Assembly (NCBI GenBank): GCA_965119745.1
Contig: OZ221973.1
Coordinates: forward strand, 1,302,001 to 1,366,000
DNA from: CAJFUR01 sp904420575
Lineage (GTDB): Bacteria > Actinomycetota > Coriobacteriia > Coriobacteriales > Eggerthellaceae
DNA length: 64,000 bases
Reading direction: 5' to 3'
In this document: positions 1-7,935 of the stretch, piece by piece
How positions within the stretch are numbered: the stretch's first letter is position 1
Layout: each line of letters opens with the position of its first letter
Made by a program: the position numbers and the translations under genes
The notes under the pieces: generated by a model
Seen by the model: only the letters and a program-made list of their open reading frames with translations
What the model was told of the DNA's origin: nothing
Databases searched by the model: none

Positions 1-64
1 CTCACCGGAGGGCTCGGGAAACCCCTCGGCGACCAGTTGGTTATCGCTTCGCTGCATAATTCGG

Positions 65-2062
65 TTGGCGAAGGCTTCCCGAGCCCTCATCCCGAAGGCT
101 TTTGGGGCGACGTTTTCCGTTGCGCTGGTGGCGGGATTGGCAGGTTGCGGGGTCTCGGCGAGCGACGGCGATGCCGGCTCGACGGGGTCGATCTCTGCCG
201 ACGCGCTGGCCGACGCGGCTTCGACGGCCTCCTTCGAGGAAGTTGCGGCTTCCTTCGACGTGGCGGCGCTTGATTTGGAATACAGCAACCGCGATCAGGA
301 TGCGAGTTACGACGACGCCTCCGCCACGCACATCGCGCTTGACGGGTCGTCCGCGAGCGTCGAGGGAGACGGCACGTCTGCCGACGGCGCCACCGTGACG
401 ATCACGCAGGAGGGCGTGTACGTCGTCTCCGGCTCGCTCGATGACGGGCAGCTCGTCGTCGAGGTGCCCGAAGACGTGAAGGTCCAGGTGGTGCTCGCGG
501 GAGCGGCCATCCACAACGAGGACGGTCCCGCGATCTACGTGAAGCAGGCGGACAAGTGCTTCGTCACGCTGGCCGACGGCACGCAGAACACCCTGACCGA
601 TGGCGCAACCTACACGTTGGAGGATGACTCCGACGAGCCGTACGCCACGCTGTTCAGCCGCGCCGACCTCACGCTCAACGGCTCGGGCGCGCTGGACGTG
701 ACCAGTTCGTACCGCCATGCGGTCTGCTCGAAGGACGATCTCGTCATCACGGGGGGCACCTACGTCGTGACGGCGGTGGAGGACGCGCTGCGCGGCCGCG
801 ACTGCGTGAAGATCCTCGAGGGCGACTTCACGTTGAACGCCGGGGGCGACGGCATCAAGTCGAACAAGGACACGAAGGCGACGAAGGGCTTCGTGTCCAT
901 CGATGGCGGCACGTTCTCCATCGAGGCGGGCGACGAAGGCATCCAGGCGCAAACCTACCTGCGCATTGCGGGTGGCGACTTCGACATCGTGGCGGCGGAC
1001 GACGCGCTGCATTCGAATCTCGAGGGAATCCTTTCGGGAGGCACGCTGACCATCGAGGCGGGCGACGACGCGTTCCATGCCGAGACGAGGCTCGTCATCG
1101 ATGACGGCACGGTGAACGTGATCTCGTGTTACGAGGGTTACGAAGCCGAGAAAGTCTACATCAACGGCGGCAACACGCACATCGTCGCCAGCGACGACGC
1201 CCTCAACGCCGCCGCAGCCGACCTCTCCGACGGCGACACGTCAACGGATGCCGACGGTGCGGAGAGCGCTGCCGACGCGACGGCGATGCCCGAGGGCGTG
1301 GGCGATGGCGACATGCCGGACAGGGGCGACATGCCCGACAGGGGCGACGTGCCGGACGGCTTCACGCCACCCGCGGGCGATCAGGGCGAGAGCACGAACG
1401 AGCGCCTGCAGAACGGCGGCATGCCCGACAACGCGTTCGCAGAGGGCGGCGCCGGCGGCATGGGCATGGGCGACGAGAACTGCCTCATCCAGATCAACGG
1501 CGGCTACACCGTGCTCGACGCGGCGGGCGACGGCGTGGACAGCAACGGCTCGGTCGAGGTCACGGGCGGCGTGCTGCTGGTCAACGGCCCCACGAGCAGC
1601 GGTGACGGCGCTTTCGACTACGATCTCACGGCAACGGTGACGGGCGGCACCGTGCTCATGGTGGGCTCGACCGGCATGGCGCAGAACTTCACGAGCGGCG
1701 AGCAGCCCTTCGTGTTCGCCACGGCGAGCGGCAGCGCCGGCCAGAGCGTTGCCATCGTGGACGCCGACGGCACGGTGGTGGCTTCGATGACGGCGGCGAA
1801 GCAGTTCGGCATGGTGCTGACCACGAGCCCCGCGTTCTCCGAGGGCGGCACGTACTCGCTCGTCATCGGCGGTACCGTGACCGGGGCGAACGAGGACGGC
1901 TACGCCGACGACGGCGCCGTCAGCGGCGGTACGGCCACCGAGATCACCGCATCCACCACGGCGTCGGGCGGTTTCGGCGGCCTCGGGCAAGGTGGCGGCC
2001 CCATGGGAGCCGGCCAAGGCGGCGACGTCCAGCGCGGTATGCGTGGCGGCACGTCGGCTTAG
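65..2062 (+). CDS. Carbohydrate-binding domain-containing lipoprotein
   Basis: A 665-residue secreted protein. Residues 1-29 form a lipoprotein signal with a basic start, a hydrophobic core and lipobox LAGC, so it is probably anchored to the outer face of the membrane. Residues about 95-400 are repetitive, with many GG-T and D-DAL turns. This is the pattern of a right-handed beta-helix, as in the Cthe_2159-like carbohydrate-binding family (PF14262). A spacer rich in MPD-RGD and glycine (about 405-470) is followed by a second beta-rich part and a Gly-rich tail. The start is TTG with only a weak ribosome site. The frame is open to the window edge, so translation could begin upstream of the window. 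No catalytic motif is visible. Polysaccharide or cell-surface binding is inferred from the family. Confidence 0.72.
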   Translation: MAKASRALIPKAFGATFSVALVAGLAGCGVSASDGDAGSTGSISADALADAASTASFEEVAASFDVAALDLEYSNRDQDASYDDASATHIALDGSSASVEGDGTSADGATVTITQEGVYVVSGSLDDGQLVVEVPEDVKVQVVLAGAAIHNEDGPAIYVKQADKCFVTLADGTQNTLTDGATYTLEDDSDEPYATLFSRADLTLNGSGALDVTSSYRHAVCSKDDLVITGGTYVVTAVEDALRGRDCVKILEGDFTLNAGGDGIKSNKDTKATKGFVSIDGGTFSIEAGDEGIQAQTYLRIAGGDFDIVAADDALHSNLEGILSGGTLTIEAGDDAFHAETRLVIDDGTVNVISCYEGYEAEKVYINGGNTHIVASDDALNAAAADLSDGDTSTDADGAESAADATAMPEGVGDGDMPDRGDMPDRGDVPDGFTPPAGDQGESTNERLQNGGMPDNAFAEGGAGGMGMGDENCLIQINGGYTVLDAAGDGVDSNGSVEVTGGVLLVNGPTSSGDGAFDYDLTATVTGGTVLMVGSTGMAQNFTSGEQPFVFATASGSAGQSVAIVDADGTVVASMTAAKQFGMVLTTSPAFSEGGTYSLVIGGTVTGANEDGYADDGAVSGGTATEITASTTASGGFGGLGQGGGPMGAGQGGDVQRGMRGGTSA

Positions 2063-2124
2063 GCAGCTGAGGGTCGGCTTGGGAGGCGAGGGCTTTTCCC
2101 GTTTCCGAGCGCTTCCCTGTGCAA

Positions 2125-2157
2125 CGCCCTCCGGACGCGATGTCCGGAGGGCGTTTT
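2125..2157 (+). terminator. Rho-independent terminator
   Basis: An 11-bp GC-rich stem (2125-2135 with 2143-2153) has a 7-base loop and is followed by TTTT. It lies 62 bases after the stop of the lipoprotein gene and probably also insulates the convergent flavoprotein gene. Confidence 0.85.
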
Positions 2158-2223
2158 CTTTGCGCGCGAGGGGGAGGGGAGAGTTCGTCGCGCGCCGGAT
2201 GGATGCGGTGGTAACAGTTCGGC

Positions 2224-4140
2224 CTATGCAGGAGCAGGGCCGGCCATGCCCTTGTCGGACTGCTTGACTTCGGCGTTGCCTGCACCCAGCGTGCAGTACT
2301 GGTTGGGGTCGTCGGCCGTGGCCAGGTATTCGCCCAGCGTGTAGCCCAGCGTCAGGCACATGCCGATGGACACGCCGTTCATGATGCCGTTGTAGCCCAT
2401 AGGGAAGCGCCCGCCGGAGTTGTTGCCACAGGCGAACAGGCCCTTGATGGGCTCGAAGCCCTGGCCCTGCACCTGCTGTTCGGCCGTGACCAGCAGGCCG
2501 GACGTGGCCACGAGCGATCCGCCGCCGATGCGCTTGCTGCACGGGTAGCCGTAGAAGGGACCTTTCACGATGGGCCACATGGTCTCGGGGTCGCGGCCGA
2601 ACTCGTTGTCGGCGCCGGCGTCGTGCGCTGCGTTCCATGCTTCGACGGCCGCAAGCGCGTTCTTCTTGACACCCTCTTCCATGCCCATCCAGTCGCACAG
2701 CTCTTCGAGCGTGTCGGCGCAGTACAGGAACTTGCCGGACGTGTCGTCGCCTTCTTCGCCCGCCGCTGCGGCGGCTTCCATGTAGCCTTCGATGGCGGCC
2801 TTGGTCTCATCGTCCCACTGCTTGGGGGCAAGATGGCCGGCCAGCTGGTTGAAGAACACGGTCTGCCAGTCAGCGTCCCAGATGATGTAGGCCCGGTCGC
2901 CCGGCTGGCGCGCCCCGGCGCATCCCGACAGCAGGGGACCGCCGAACGCCTCGTTGCAGTAGCGCTTGCCGTACTTGTTGAGCCAGAGGCACTCGACGCC
3001 TTCCATGGGCGTCAGGGGGATGAACGCGTGGCTGCCCATATCGCCGCCGGTGCCGATCTCCACCTTCGCGCCGATGCGCATCCCCATGGCGATGCCGCTG
3101 CCGTCGCGTCCCGACATGGCGGCGCAGTCGGCATACTCGCCCAGCTCGTAGTTCTCGCGGCAGATGGCGTTGTACATGGCCGAGTTCGATCCGATGTCGC
3201 CGCACGCCAGCACTACGGCTTCGCCGTTGTACTGGATGTAGTTGCCGTCAGCATCCTGCGCAATGACGCCGGTCACCTCGGTGCCATCCTCGTTGTGCAC
3301 CAGGCGCACGGCCGTCTGTCCATAGTTGAACGTGGCGCCCGCTTCCTTCGCCTTTGCCTGGCTGCGCTTGAGAGCGTCGGTCATGCCGACGCTTCCGGCG
3401 AACTGGCACGTGCCCACGTACGAGGTGAACAGTCCTTTCTTGTAGTCGTAGCCATCGACGACGGGCCAGTTCAGCGGAACGAGCTCGTTTTTCTCTTCTT
3501 CGGTGTAGCCGTCGATGAACCAGTCGAGCGCCTCGCCGGAGCGGTGAGCGAACTGGCTCAGCAGCGTGGGCTGCACGCGCCCGGCGCCGTAGATCTGGTA
3601 CTCGTTCATGAATTCGATGGGGTCGTATGAAGGGATGCCCACGCGTTCGGTCTGCCAGCTGGAGTTCAGGTGCCCGATGTCGTTGCCGAGGGCGCTGAAG
3701 GAATCCTCGGGCTGCATCTCGATGACCACCACCTTCGCGCCCAGCTCGGCCGCCCGGCGTGCCGTGGCCGTGCCGGCATGGCCTGCGCCGCACACTACGA
3801 TGTCGGCCTCGACGGTTTCCGCTATGTCGCTTTCGGGGATGTCAGGCTCGTCGCCTAGCCAGCCGGCGCCCAGCACCTCGCCCATGGTCTTGCCGGCGTT
3901 GCCGGTGGGTGCGGCGCTTCCGGCGGCAGACGCGCCGCCAGTCGCCGTGCCCCCTTCGGCGGTGGCACCCGAAGCTTCGCCTTGCGGGCTGCATCCCGCC
4001 AGCATGCCGGCGCCTGCCGCTCCTGCCGCAAGCACGCCCGCCCCTTGCAGGAAGCTGCGGCGGCTGAGCTCGATGCGGCCGCGCCTCTTGGTGAAAGCCG
4101 CCTTTTGGGCTTCGTTCAAACGAGGTTCTTTCCTGTCCAC
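2224..4140 (-). CDS. Tat-exported FAD-dependent reductase lipoprotein
   Basis: 638 residues. The twin-arginine motif SRRSFLQ (26-32) precedes a hydrophobic stretch ending in lipobox LAGC (C50), so the protein is probably exported folded with FAD and lipid-anchored. A low-complexity Ala/Gly/Thr linker (51-85) follows. The FAD-binding motif GAGHAG (118-123) begins a flavoprotein of the fumarate reductase/urocanate reductase family (FAD_binding_2), with the family's conserved ending near GLFACGNNSGGRFPMGYNG. No haem or membrane-anchor domain is attached, so electrons must come from a separate carrier. The substrate cannot be told from the sequence. It is divergent from the LuxR gene at 4455, which is the likely regulator. 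Families like this supply alternative electron acceptors in Eggerthellaceae. Confidence 0.85.
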   Translation of the reverse strand: MDRKEPRLNEAQKAAFTKRRGRIELSRRSFLQGAGVLAAGAAGAGMLAGCSPQGEASGATAEGGTATGGASAAGSAAPTGNAGKTMGEVLGAGWLGDEPDIPESDIAETVEADIVVCGAGHAGTATARRAAELGAKVVVIEMQPEDSFSALGNDIGHLNSSWQTERVGIPSYDPIEFMNEYQIYGAGRVQPTLLSQFAHRSGEALDWFIDGYTEEEKNELVPLNWPVVDGYDYKKGLFTSYVGTCQFAGSVGMTDALKRSQAKAKEAGATFNYGQTAVRLVHNEDGTEVTGVIAQDADGNYIQYNGEAVVLACGDIGSNSAMYNAICRENYELGEYADCAAMSGRDGSGIAMGMRIGAKVEIGTGGDMGSHAFIPLTPMEGVECLWLNKYGKRYCNEAFGGPLLSGCAGARQPGDRAYIIWDADWQTVFFNQLAGHLAPKQWDDETKAAIEGYMEAAAAAGEEGDDTSGKFLYCADTLEELCDWMGMEEGVKKNALAAVEAWNAAHDAGADNEFGRDPETMWPIVKGPFYGYPCSKRIGGGSLVATSGLLVTAEQQVQGQGFEPIKGLFACGNNSGGRFPMGYNGIMNGVSIGMCLTLGYTLGEYLATADDPNQYCTLGAGNAEVKQSDKGMAGPAPA

Positions 4141-4454
4141 GTTTTCTCCCTTCCTTTTGTCTTGGCTGCCGCGGCTCGGGGCCGTTGCGGGCGACGGGAG
4201 GCTTCTTGGCTGCCAGGCCGTCTGCCGCAGAGGCCTCGTGGTGCGGCTATTGGAACGTCCCGACTATGGGGCCACCTGGGCTCCGTGACCATACCGTGCC
4301 CATGGTGAAACGTGCCGAAACGGTTCACCTCCAGGAGGTGAATTAGGCGTCGTCCCAGGTGAGGAGCCATCGTGCTCCACTCGATGCGACGCGCGGGGGC
4401 CTTGCGGCGCGCAGTATAATGGGCGGAGACGATGCCGAGCCTGGGGAGGGTCGC
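4141..4454. promoter_or_regulatory. Divergent promoter region with palindromic operator candidate
   Basis: This gap separates the flavoprotein reductase and its divergent LuxR gene. It holds a palindrome with 8-base arms and a 3-base spacer (TTCACCTC-CAG-GAGGTGAA, 4324-4342). A -10-like TATAAT at 4415-4420 lies 34 bases before the LuxR start and has no good -35, which fits activator dependence. The operator role is inferred from symmetry and position. Confidence 0.45.
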
Positions 4455-6026
4455 ATGGATGCAAGGGATGCTGCCGCGCGCGACGGCAGTGAACGAGGGG
4501 ACACGGAGCCGTTTTTGGCGGTGCGCGGGTCGGTCGCCCGAGTACGCCTGTGGGCGGGGTTCGCGGCGTTCGTGGCGTGGATCAACTTGCTCTTCTGCTT
4601 CGAAGGCCTGTTGCGCGACCAGGTGGCGTACGGAGGCGGCGTGATCCACGACCCGCTGTTCCTAGCGGCGACGCTGGCGGCCGCCCTCCTTTTGCTCGCG
4701 TCTCCCCGGATAGGCCGCTCGGCAGTCCGGCGCCGCGCCGCGCGGCGCGGAGTCGCCGAGTCGGGCGACTCGGGAGAGGCGGAAGGCCCGGTGCGCCTTT
4801 CGCCTCGGCGGCTTGCCCTCTGGTCGGTCGCGGGCGCGGTCGCGGGCGTGGCCGGCGTCGTCCTGAGCGCGGCCGTCGTCCAGGATGCCATGCCGTTCCG
4901 TGTGGCCGCGATGGCGGCGGGCCTGGTTGCGGGCGCGTTCATCGCCCGCTTCACGCTGTGGTGGGCCGCCGTCGTGTCGGCGTTCGACATGCGCGAGGTG
5001 TTGGCCTCGCTCTGTTTTGCGTTCTGCGTGCAGTGGCTGCCCTTCATTGCCGTGGTGTTCGCCGGCGCTGTGGGCAAGACAGTGCTTGCGGCGGCGCTTC
5101 CCCTGTGCTCGGGATGGTGCCTGCGCGGGTTCGAGGCGGCCGGCGACCTGCCGCGCAAAACGCAGGATTCCCCGCTTGGACGCGCGGATGTGGGAAAGCC
5201 GTCGGCGACCGGGCGCATTGCGGGCGCGCTGTTCTGCTTTTCGTTCGTCATCCAGTTCGTGTGGACCTTCAACGTGGCCATGACGTCCGAGCCCCTTGAC
5301 GAAGGCCTGTTCTGGGCGGTGTTCGCGCTCGTCTTCGGGGCGTCGTTCGGCATTATGGGACTTGTGCTGGCGCTGATGAACCGGTGGCGCATGTACCGCA
5401 TGGAGCTGTTCTATCGCAGCGCGTTCCTGTTCGGCATTGCCGGGTCGTGCGCGCTCGGGGTGGCGCACGAGCAGCTGTTCTTCTCCTACACCGTCGTCTA
5501 CGTCGCCTATGCGCTCATCGTCCCCACCATGTGGGTGCTGTCATGGAGCGTCGTGTTCATGCAGAAGGAAGACCCTGCCCGCGTGTTCGGCCGCATCTTC
5601 GGCCTGCAGTACCTCGCGTTCTTCTGCGCGTTCGTGGTGGTGAAACTGGTGCAGGCCTCCGTGGGCGCAGCCGAGGCCGCAGGCCTGCTTCCGTACTTCT
5701 GCCTGGGCTCCGCCCTCGTGCTGACCGTGGCCTACGTGGCGGTGCTGCCCGAGCGCACGCTGTTCCTGCTCTCCCCGCGCCTGTTCGAGCTGAGCCATGC
5801 CTCGCTTGACGAGCGTTGCTGCGACATCGCCGCGCACTACACCCTGACGGCGCGCGAGACGGAGATCTTCGCGCTCTTGGCGCGCGGACGCGACGTGGGC
5901 TACATCGAAAAGGAGCTGTTCATCTCCCGCAACACCGTGAACACGCACCGCAAGAACCTCTACCGCAAGCTGGGCATTCACACGCAGCAGGAGCTGCTGT
6001 CGCTCATCGAGGAAACGCTCGCGTGA
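4455..6026 (+). CDS. LuxR-type regulator with polytopic membrane N-terminus
   Basis: 523 residues from ATG 4455, chosen because GGGAGGG lies just upstream (4444-4450). A longer in-frame reading from 4359 lacks a ribosome site. Residues about 25-440 contain around ten to twelve hydrophobic segments. The last 65 residues are a LuxR/GerE helix-turn-helix (LTARETEIFALLARG ... ISRNTVNTHRKNLYRKL). This membrane-plus-LuxR architecture is abundant in Eggerthellaceae and usually sits beside a reductase or transporter gene, as here. It probably senses a small molecule at the membrane and controls the divergent flavoprotein gene at 2224-4140. The ligand is unknown. Confidence 0.85.
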   Translation: MDARDAAARDGSERGDTEPFLAVRGSVARVRLWAGFAAFVAWINLLFCFEGLLRDQVAYGGGVIHDPLFLAATLAAALLLLASPRIGRSAVRRRAARRGVAESGDSGEAEGPVRLSPRRLALWSVAGAVAGVAGVVLSAAVVQDAMPFRVAAMAAGLVAGAFIARFTLWWAAVVSAFDMREVLASLCFAFCVQWLPFIAVVFAGAVGKTVLAAALPLCSGWCLRGFEAAGDLPRKTQDSPLGRADVGKPSATGRIAGALFCFSFVIQFVWTFNVAMTSEPLDEGLFWAVFALVFGASFGIMGLVLALMNRWRMYRMELFYRSAFLFGIAGSCALGVAHEQLFFSYTVVYVAYALIVPTMWVLSWSVVFMQKEDPARVFGRIFGLQYLAFFCAFVVVKLVQASVGAAEAAGLLPYFCLGSALVLTVAYVAVLPERTLFLLSPRLFELSHASLDERCCDIAAHYTLTARETEIFALLARGRDVGYIEKELFISRNTVNTHRKNLYRKLGIHTQQELLSLIEETLA

Positions 6027-6166
6027 CTCTTCCTGCGCTCGCGGGAACGCGCGCAGGGCTCGCTCAGCGGGTTGCCGCCGCGTTCGCGGTCGGGTGCGCG
6101 GGGCTCTCTCAGCGGGTCGCCGCAGCTCTCGCGGGAACGCGCGGGGGGGGGGGCTCGCTCAGCGGG
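6027..6166. repeat. Short degenerate GC repeats with an 11-G run
   Basis: Between the convergent LuxR and vapD genes, two units recur: a GCTCGCTCAGCGGGT-like unit three times and CGCGGGAACGCGCG twice. A run of 11 G (6143-6153) follows the second. No gene or clear terminator is visible. Confidence 0.5.
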
Positions 6167-6466
6167 TCATCGTAGCGCCTCGTGCAGGTTTTTCACGCTT
6201 TCGGTCATGTCGGACCAGCCTTCCACGCGAAACCCCTGCAGGTCGCGGATGGCCGGCGCGAAGTCGAGCGAGGCGAGCGCTTGGGCGACCTTGATGATGA
6301 AGGAAGCCGAGCCGTCGTCGTCCCTGCAGAAATAGACGCTGTATTGGATATGCGAGAAGCCGATGTTCGCCAAGACGCGCTCAATTTCGCCATAGGCGCG
6401 CGGGCGACTCATCCCATAATCGCTCTCAAGCATGTTCGTGTCGAGGTCGAACGTGATCCCGTACAT
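6167..6466 (-). CDS. vapD: VapD-family endoribonuclease
   Basis: 99 residues from ATG 6466. The opening MYGITFDLDT, the following tyrosine- and serine-rich helix, and SVYFCRDDDG match the VapD family, small Cas2-fold ribonucleases usually about 95 residues long. A longer in-frame reading from GTG 6604 adds 46 residues with no VapD similarity, and the family length favours 6466. Family members act as RNA-cleaving toxins or stress-linked RNases in some hosts. No certain antitoxin gene is seen. A -10-like TATACT (minus strand, 6654-6659) and a GAAC-N4-GTTC box (6671-6682) lie upstream. The gene is isolated from its neighbours, which is consistent with acquisition by transfer. Confidence 0.8.
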   Translation of the reverse strand: MYGITFDLDTNMLESDYGMSRPRAYGEIERVLANIGFSHIQYSVYFCRDDDGSASFIIKVAQALASLDFAPAIRDLQGFRVEGWSDMTESVKNLHEALR

Positions 6467-6950
6467 GTCCCCGTCCCTGCCGCTTCCAACAAACCTTTCG
6501 ATAGCCACTGCAACCACCCCCTGCAGCGCATGGCAACGCTGCGGGCTCCAAGGCGAAGAGGATCTTGCGGACGTGTCGTCGACGACGAGGAGCACCGCCG
6601 CCACCCATGGACATGCTTTCGAGCACGCGCCCGCATTGGCTCGTCATGAGTGAAGTATACCATAGAAAGGGAACGTATGTTCCATAAATTTCGAAAAGTC
6701 GCCGGGTGGACGTTCGCCCTGCGGCAGCGCGGCGGCGCCAACCCAGATGACTCCGCCGCTTTCGCGCAGAGCCTCTCGACAGAATCATCCGGCTCGCGGC
6801 CGTTCGTTGTGTGTGAAAAAAGTCCCTTCGCCGGAATCGGCCACGTGCTTTAGCCGATTGGAGTACAATGGGCGAACGAATCGAACATCGTGAACCCGCA
6901 CGTCAACATGGACGTTGCGGCGCGCGAGCCCAGCGAGAAGGAGTGCCGAG
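6467..6950. promoter_or_regulatory. Upstream region of vapD and ilvE with LexA-like box
   Basis: GAACGTATGTTC (6671-6682) matches the Gram-positive LexA core GAAC-N4-GTTC. On the minus strand it is followed by TATACT (6654-6659), and an ATG at 6647 begins 6 bases later. The resulting 73-codon reading (6426-6647) overlaps vapD, has poor coding character, and is not called. On the plus strand TACAAT (6864-6869) is a possible -10 for ilvE. Nothing else was seen in this stretch. Confidence 0.4.
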
Positions 6951-7874
6951 ATGGCCGACATCACCGAAGTGGACTACATCTGGAAGAACGGCGAGATGCT
7001 GCCGTGGGCCGAAGCGACCACGCACATCCTGTCCCATTCGCTCCATTACGGCTCGGGCGTGTTCGAGGGCATCCGGTGCTACCAGAATCCTGAAACGAAG
7101 AGAAGCTACGTCTTCCGCCTGCGCGACCACATGGAGCGTCTGCACCGCAGCTGCAAGATCGCGCTCATCGACCTGCCCTACACGGTCGACGAGCTGTGCG
7201 AGGCGACGATCGAGCTCGTCCGCAAGAACGGCCTGCCTTCATGCTACATCCGCCCCATCGTGTACCGCGGGTACGGCGTGATGGGCGTGGACCCCACGGG
7301 ATCGACCACCGACGTGGCCATCGCCGCATGGCCGTGGGAAAGCTACCTGGGCGCTGACGCGCTCGAGAACGGCGTGGCCGTGGGCATCTCTTCCTGGCGC
7401 CAGCGCTCGAACAACGCCATTCCGCCGGCCGTGAAGAGCACGGCCTCCTACATGAACTCCATCCTGGCCAAGCTGGAGGCCAAGCAGCACGGCTACGCCG
7501 AGGCCATCATGCTCAACGAGGCCGGGCTGGTGTGCGAGGGTACGGGAGAAAACCTGTTCGTCGTGCGGGACGGCGTGCTTTCCACGCCGCCGCTTTCCGA
7601 CGGCTTGCTAGAGGGCATCACGCGCGACTCCGTGCTGTGCCTGGCCGACGATCTGGAGATCCCGGCCATCGAGGAGAGCCTGACGCGCTCCGACCTCTAC
7701 GTGGCCGACGAGGTGTTCATGACCGGTTCGGCCGCCGAGCTCACGCCCATCGGCAGCGTGGACGGCCGGGTCGTGGGCAAGCCGGGCGAGGTCACGCGTG
7801 CCCTGCAGGAGCGCTTCTTCGACGTGGTCTATGGCAACATCGAGGACTACGCCGACTGGTTGACCGAAATCTAG
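6951..7874 (+). CDS. ilvE: Branched-chain amino acid aminotransferase
   Basis: 307 residues of PLP fold type IV. It transfers amino groups between glutamate and the 2-oxo acids of leucine, isoleucine and valine. The PLP lysine is probably K162, in VKSTASYMNS. HSLHYGSGVFEGIR (29-42) and the GTGENLFVV block are typical of the family. The ATG at 6951 is preceded by GAGAAGGAG, whereas an upstream in-frame start at 6915 has no such site. cimA follows 61 bases later, so the pair probably serves isoleucine synthesis. Confidence 0.95.
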   Translation: MADITEVDYIWKNGEMLPWAEATTHILSHSLHYGSGVFEGIRCYQNPETKRSYVFRLRDHMERLHRSCKIALIDLPYTVDELCEATIELVRKNGLPSCYIRPIVYRGYGVMGVDPTGSTTDVAIAAWPWESYLGADALENGVAVGISSWRQRSNNAIPPAVKSTASYMNSILAKLEAKQHGYAEAIMLNEAGLVCEGTGENLFVVRDGVLSTPPLSDGLLEGITRDSVLCLADDLEIPAIEESLTRSDLYVADEVFMTGSAAELTPIGSVDGRVVGKPGEVTRALQERFFDVVYGNIEDYADWLTEI

Positions 7875-7876
7875 AG

Positions 7877-7915
7877 GTTCCGGCGGCTTTCCAGCCGCCG
7901 GAACTGCTCGACGCT
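7877..7915 (+). repeat. Intergenic hairpin, copy A of a three-member family
   Basis: A 12-bp perfect stem (7877-7888 with 7893-7904) ends in CCGGAAC and is followed by TGCTCGACGC. The same hairpin-plus-tail occurs at 9517-9552 and 34473-34510, each time right at a stop codon and before another gene. There is no T tract, so a simple terminator is unlikely. Confidence 0.55.
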
Positions 7916-7935
7916 GCGGAAAGGATGCATGCTGC

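Noticed and set aside
6650..6853. 67-codon plus-strand frame beginning in the vapD/ilvE gap
   Set aside because: No ribosome site and no homology that I recognise; composition is random.
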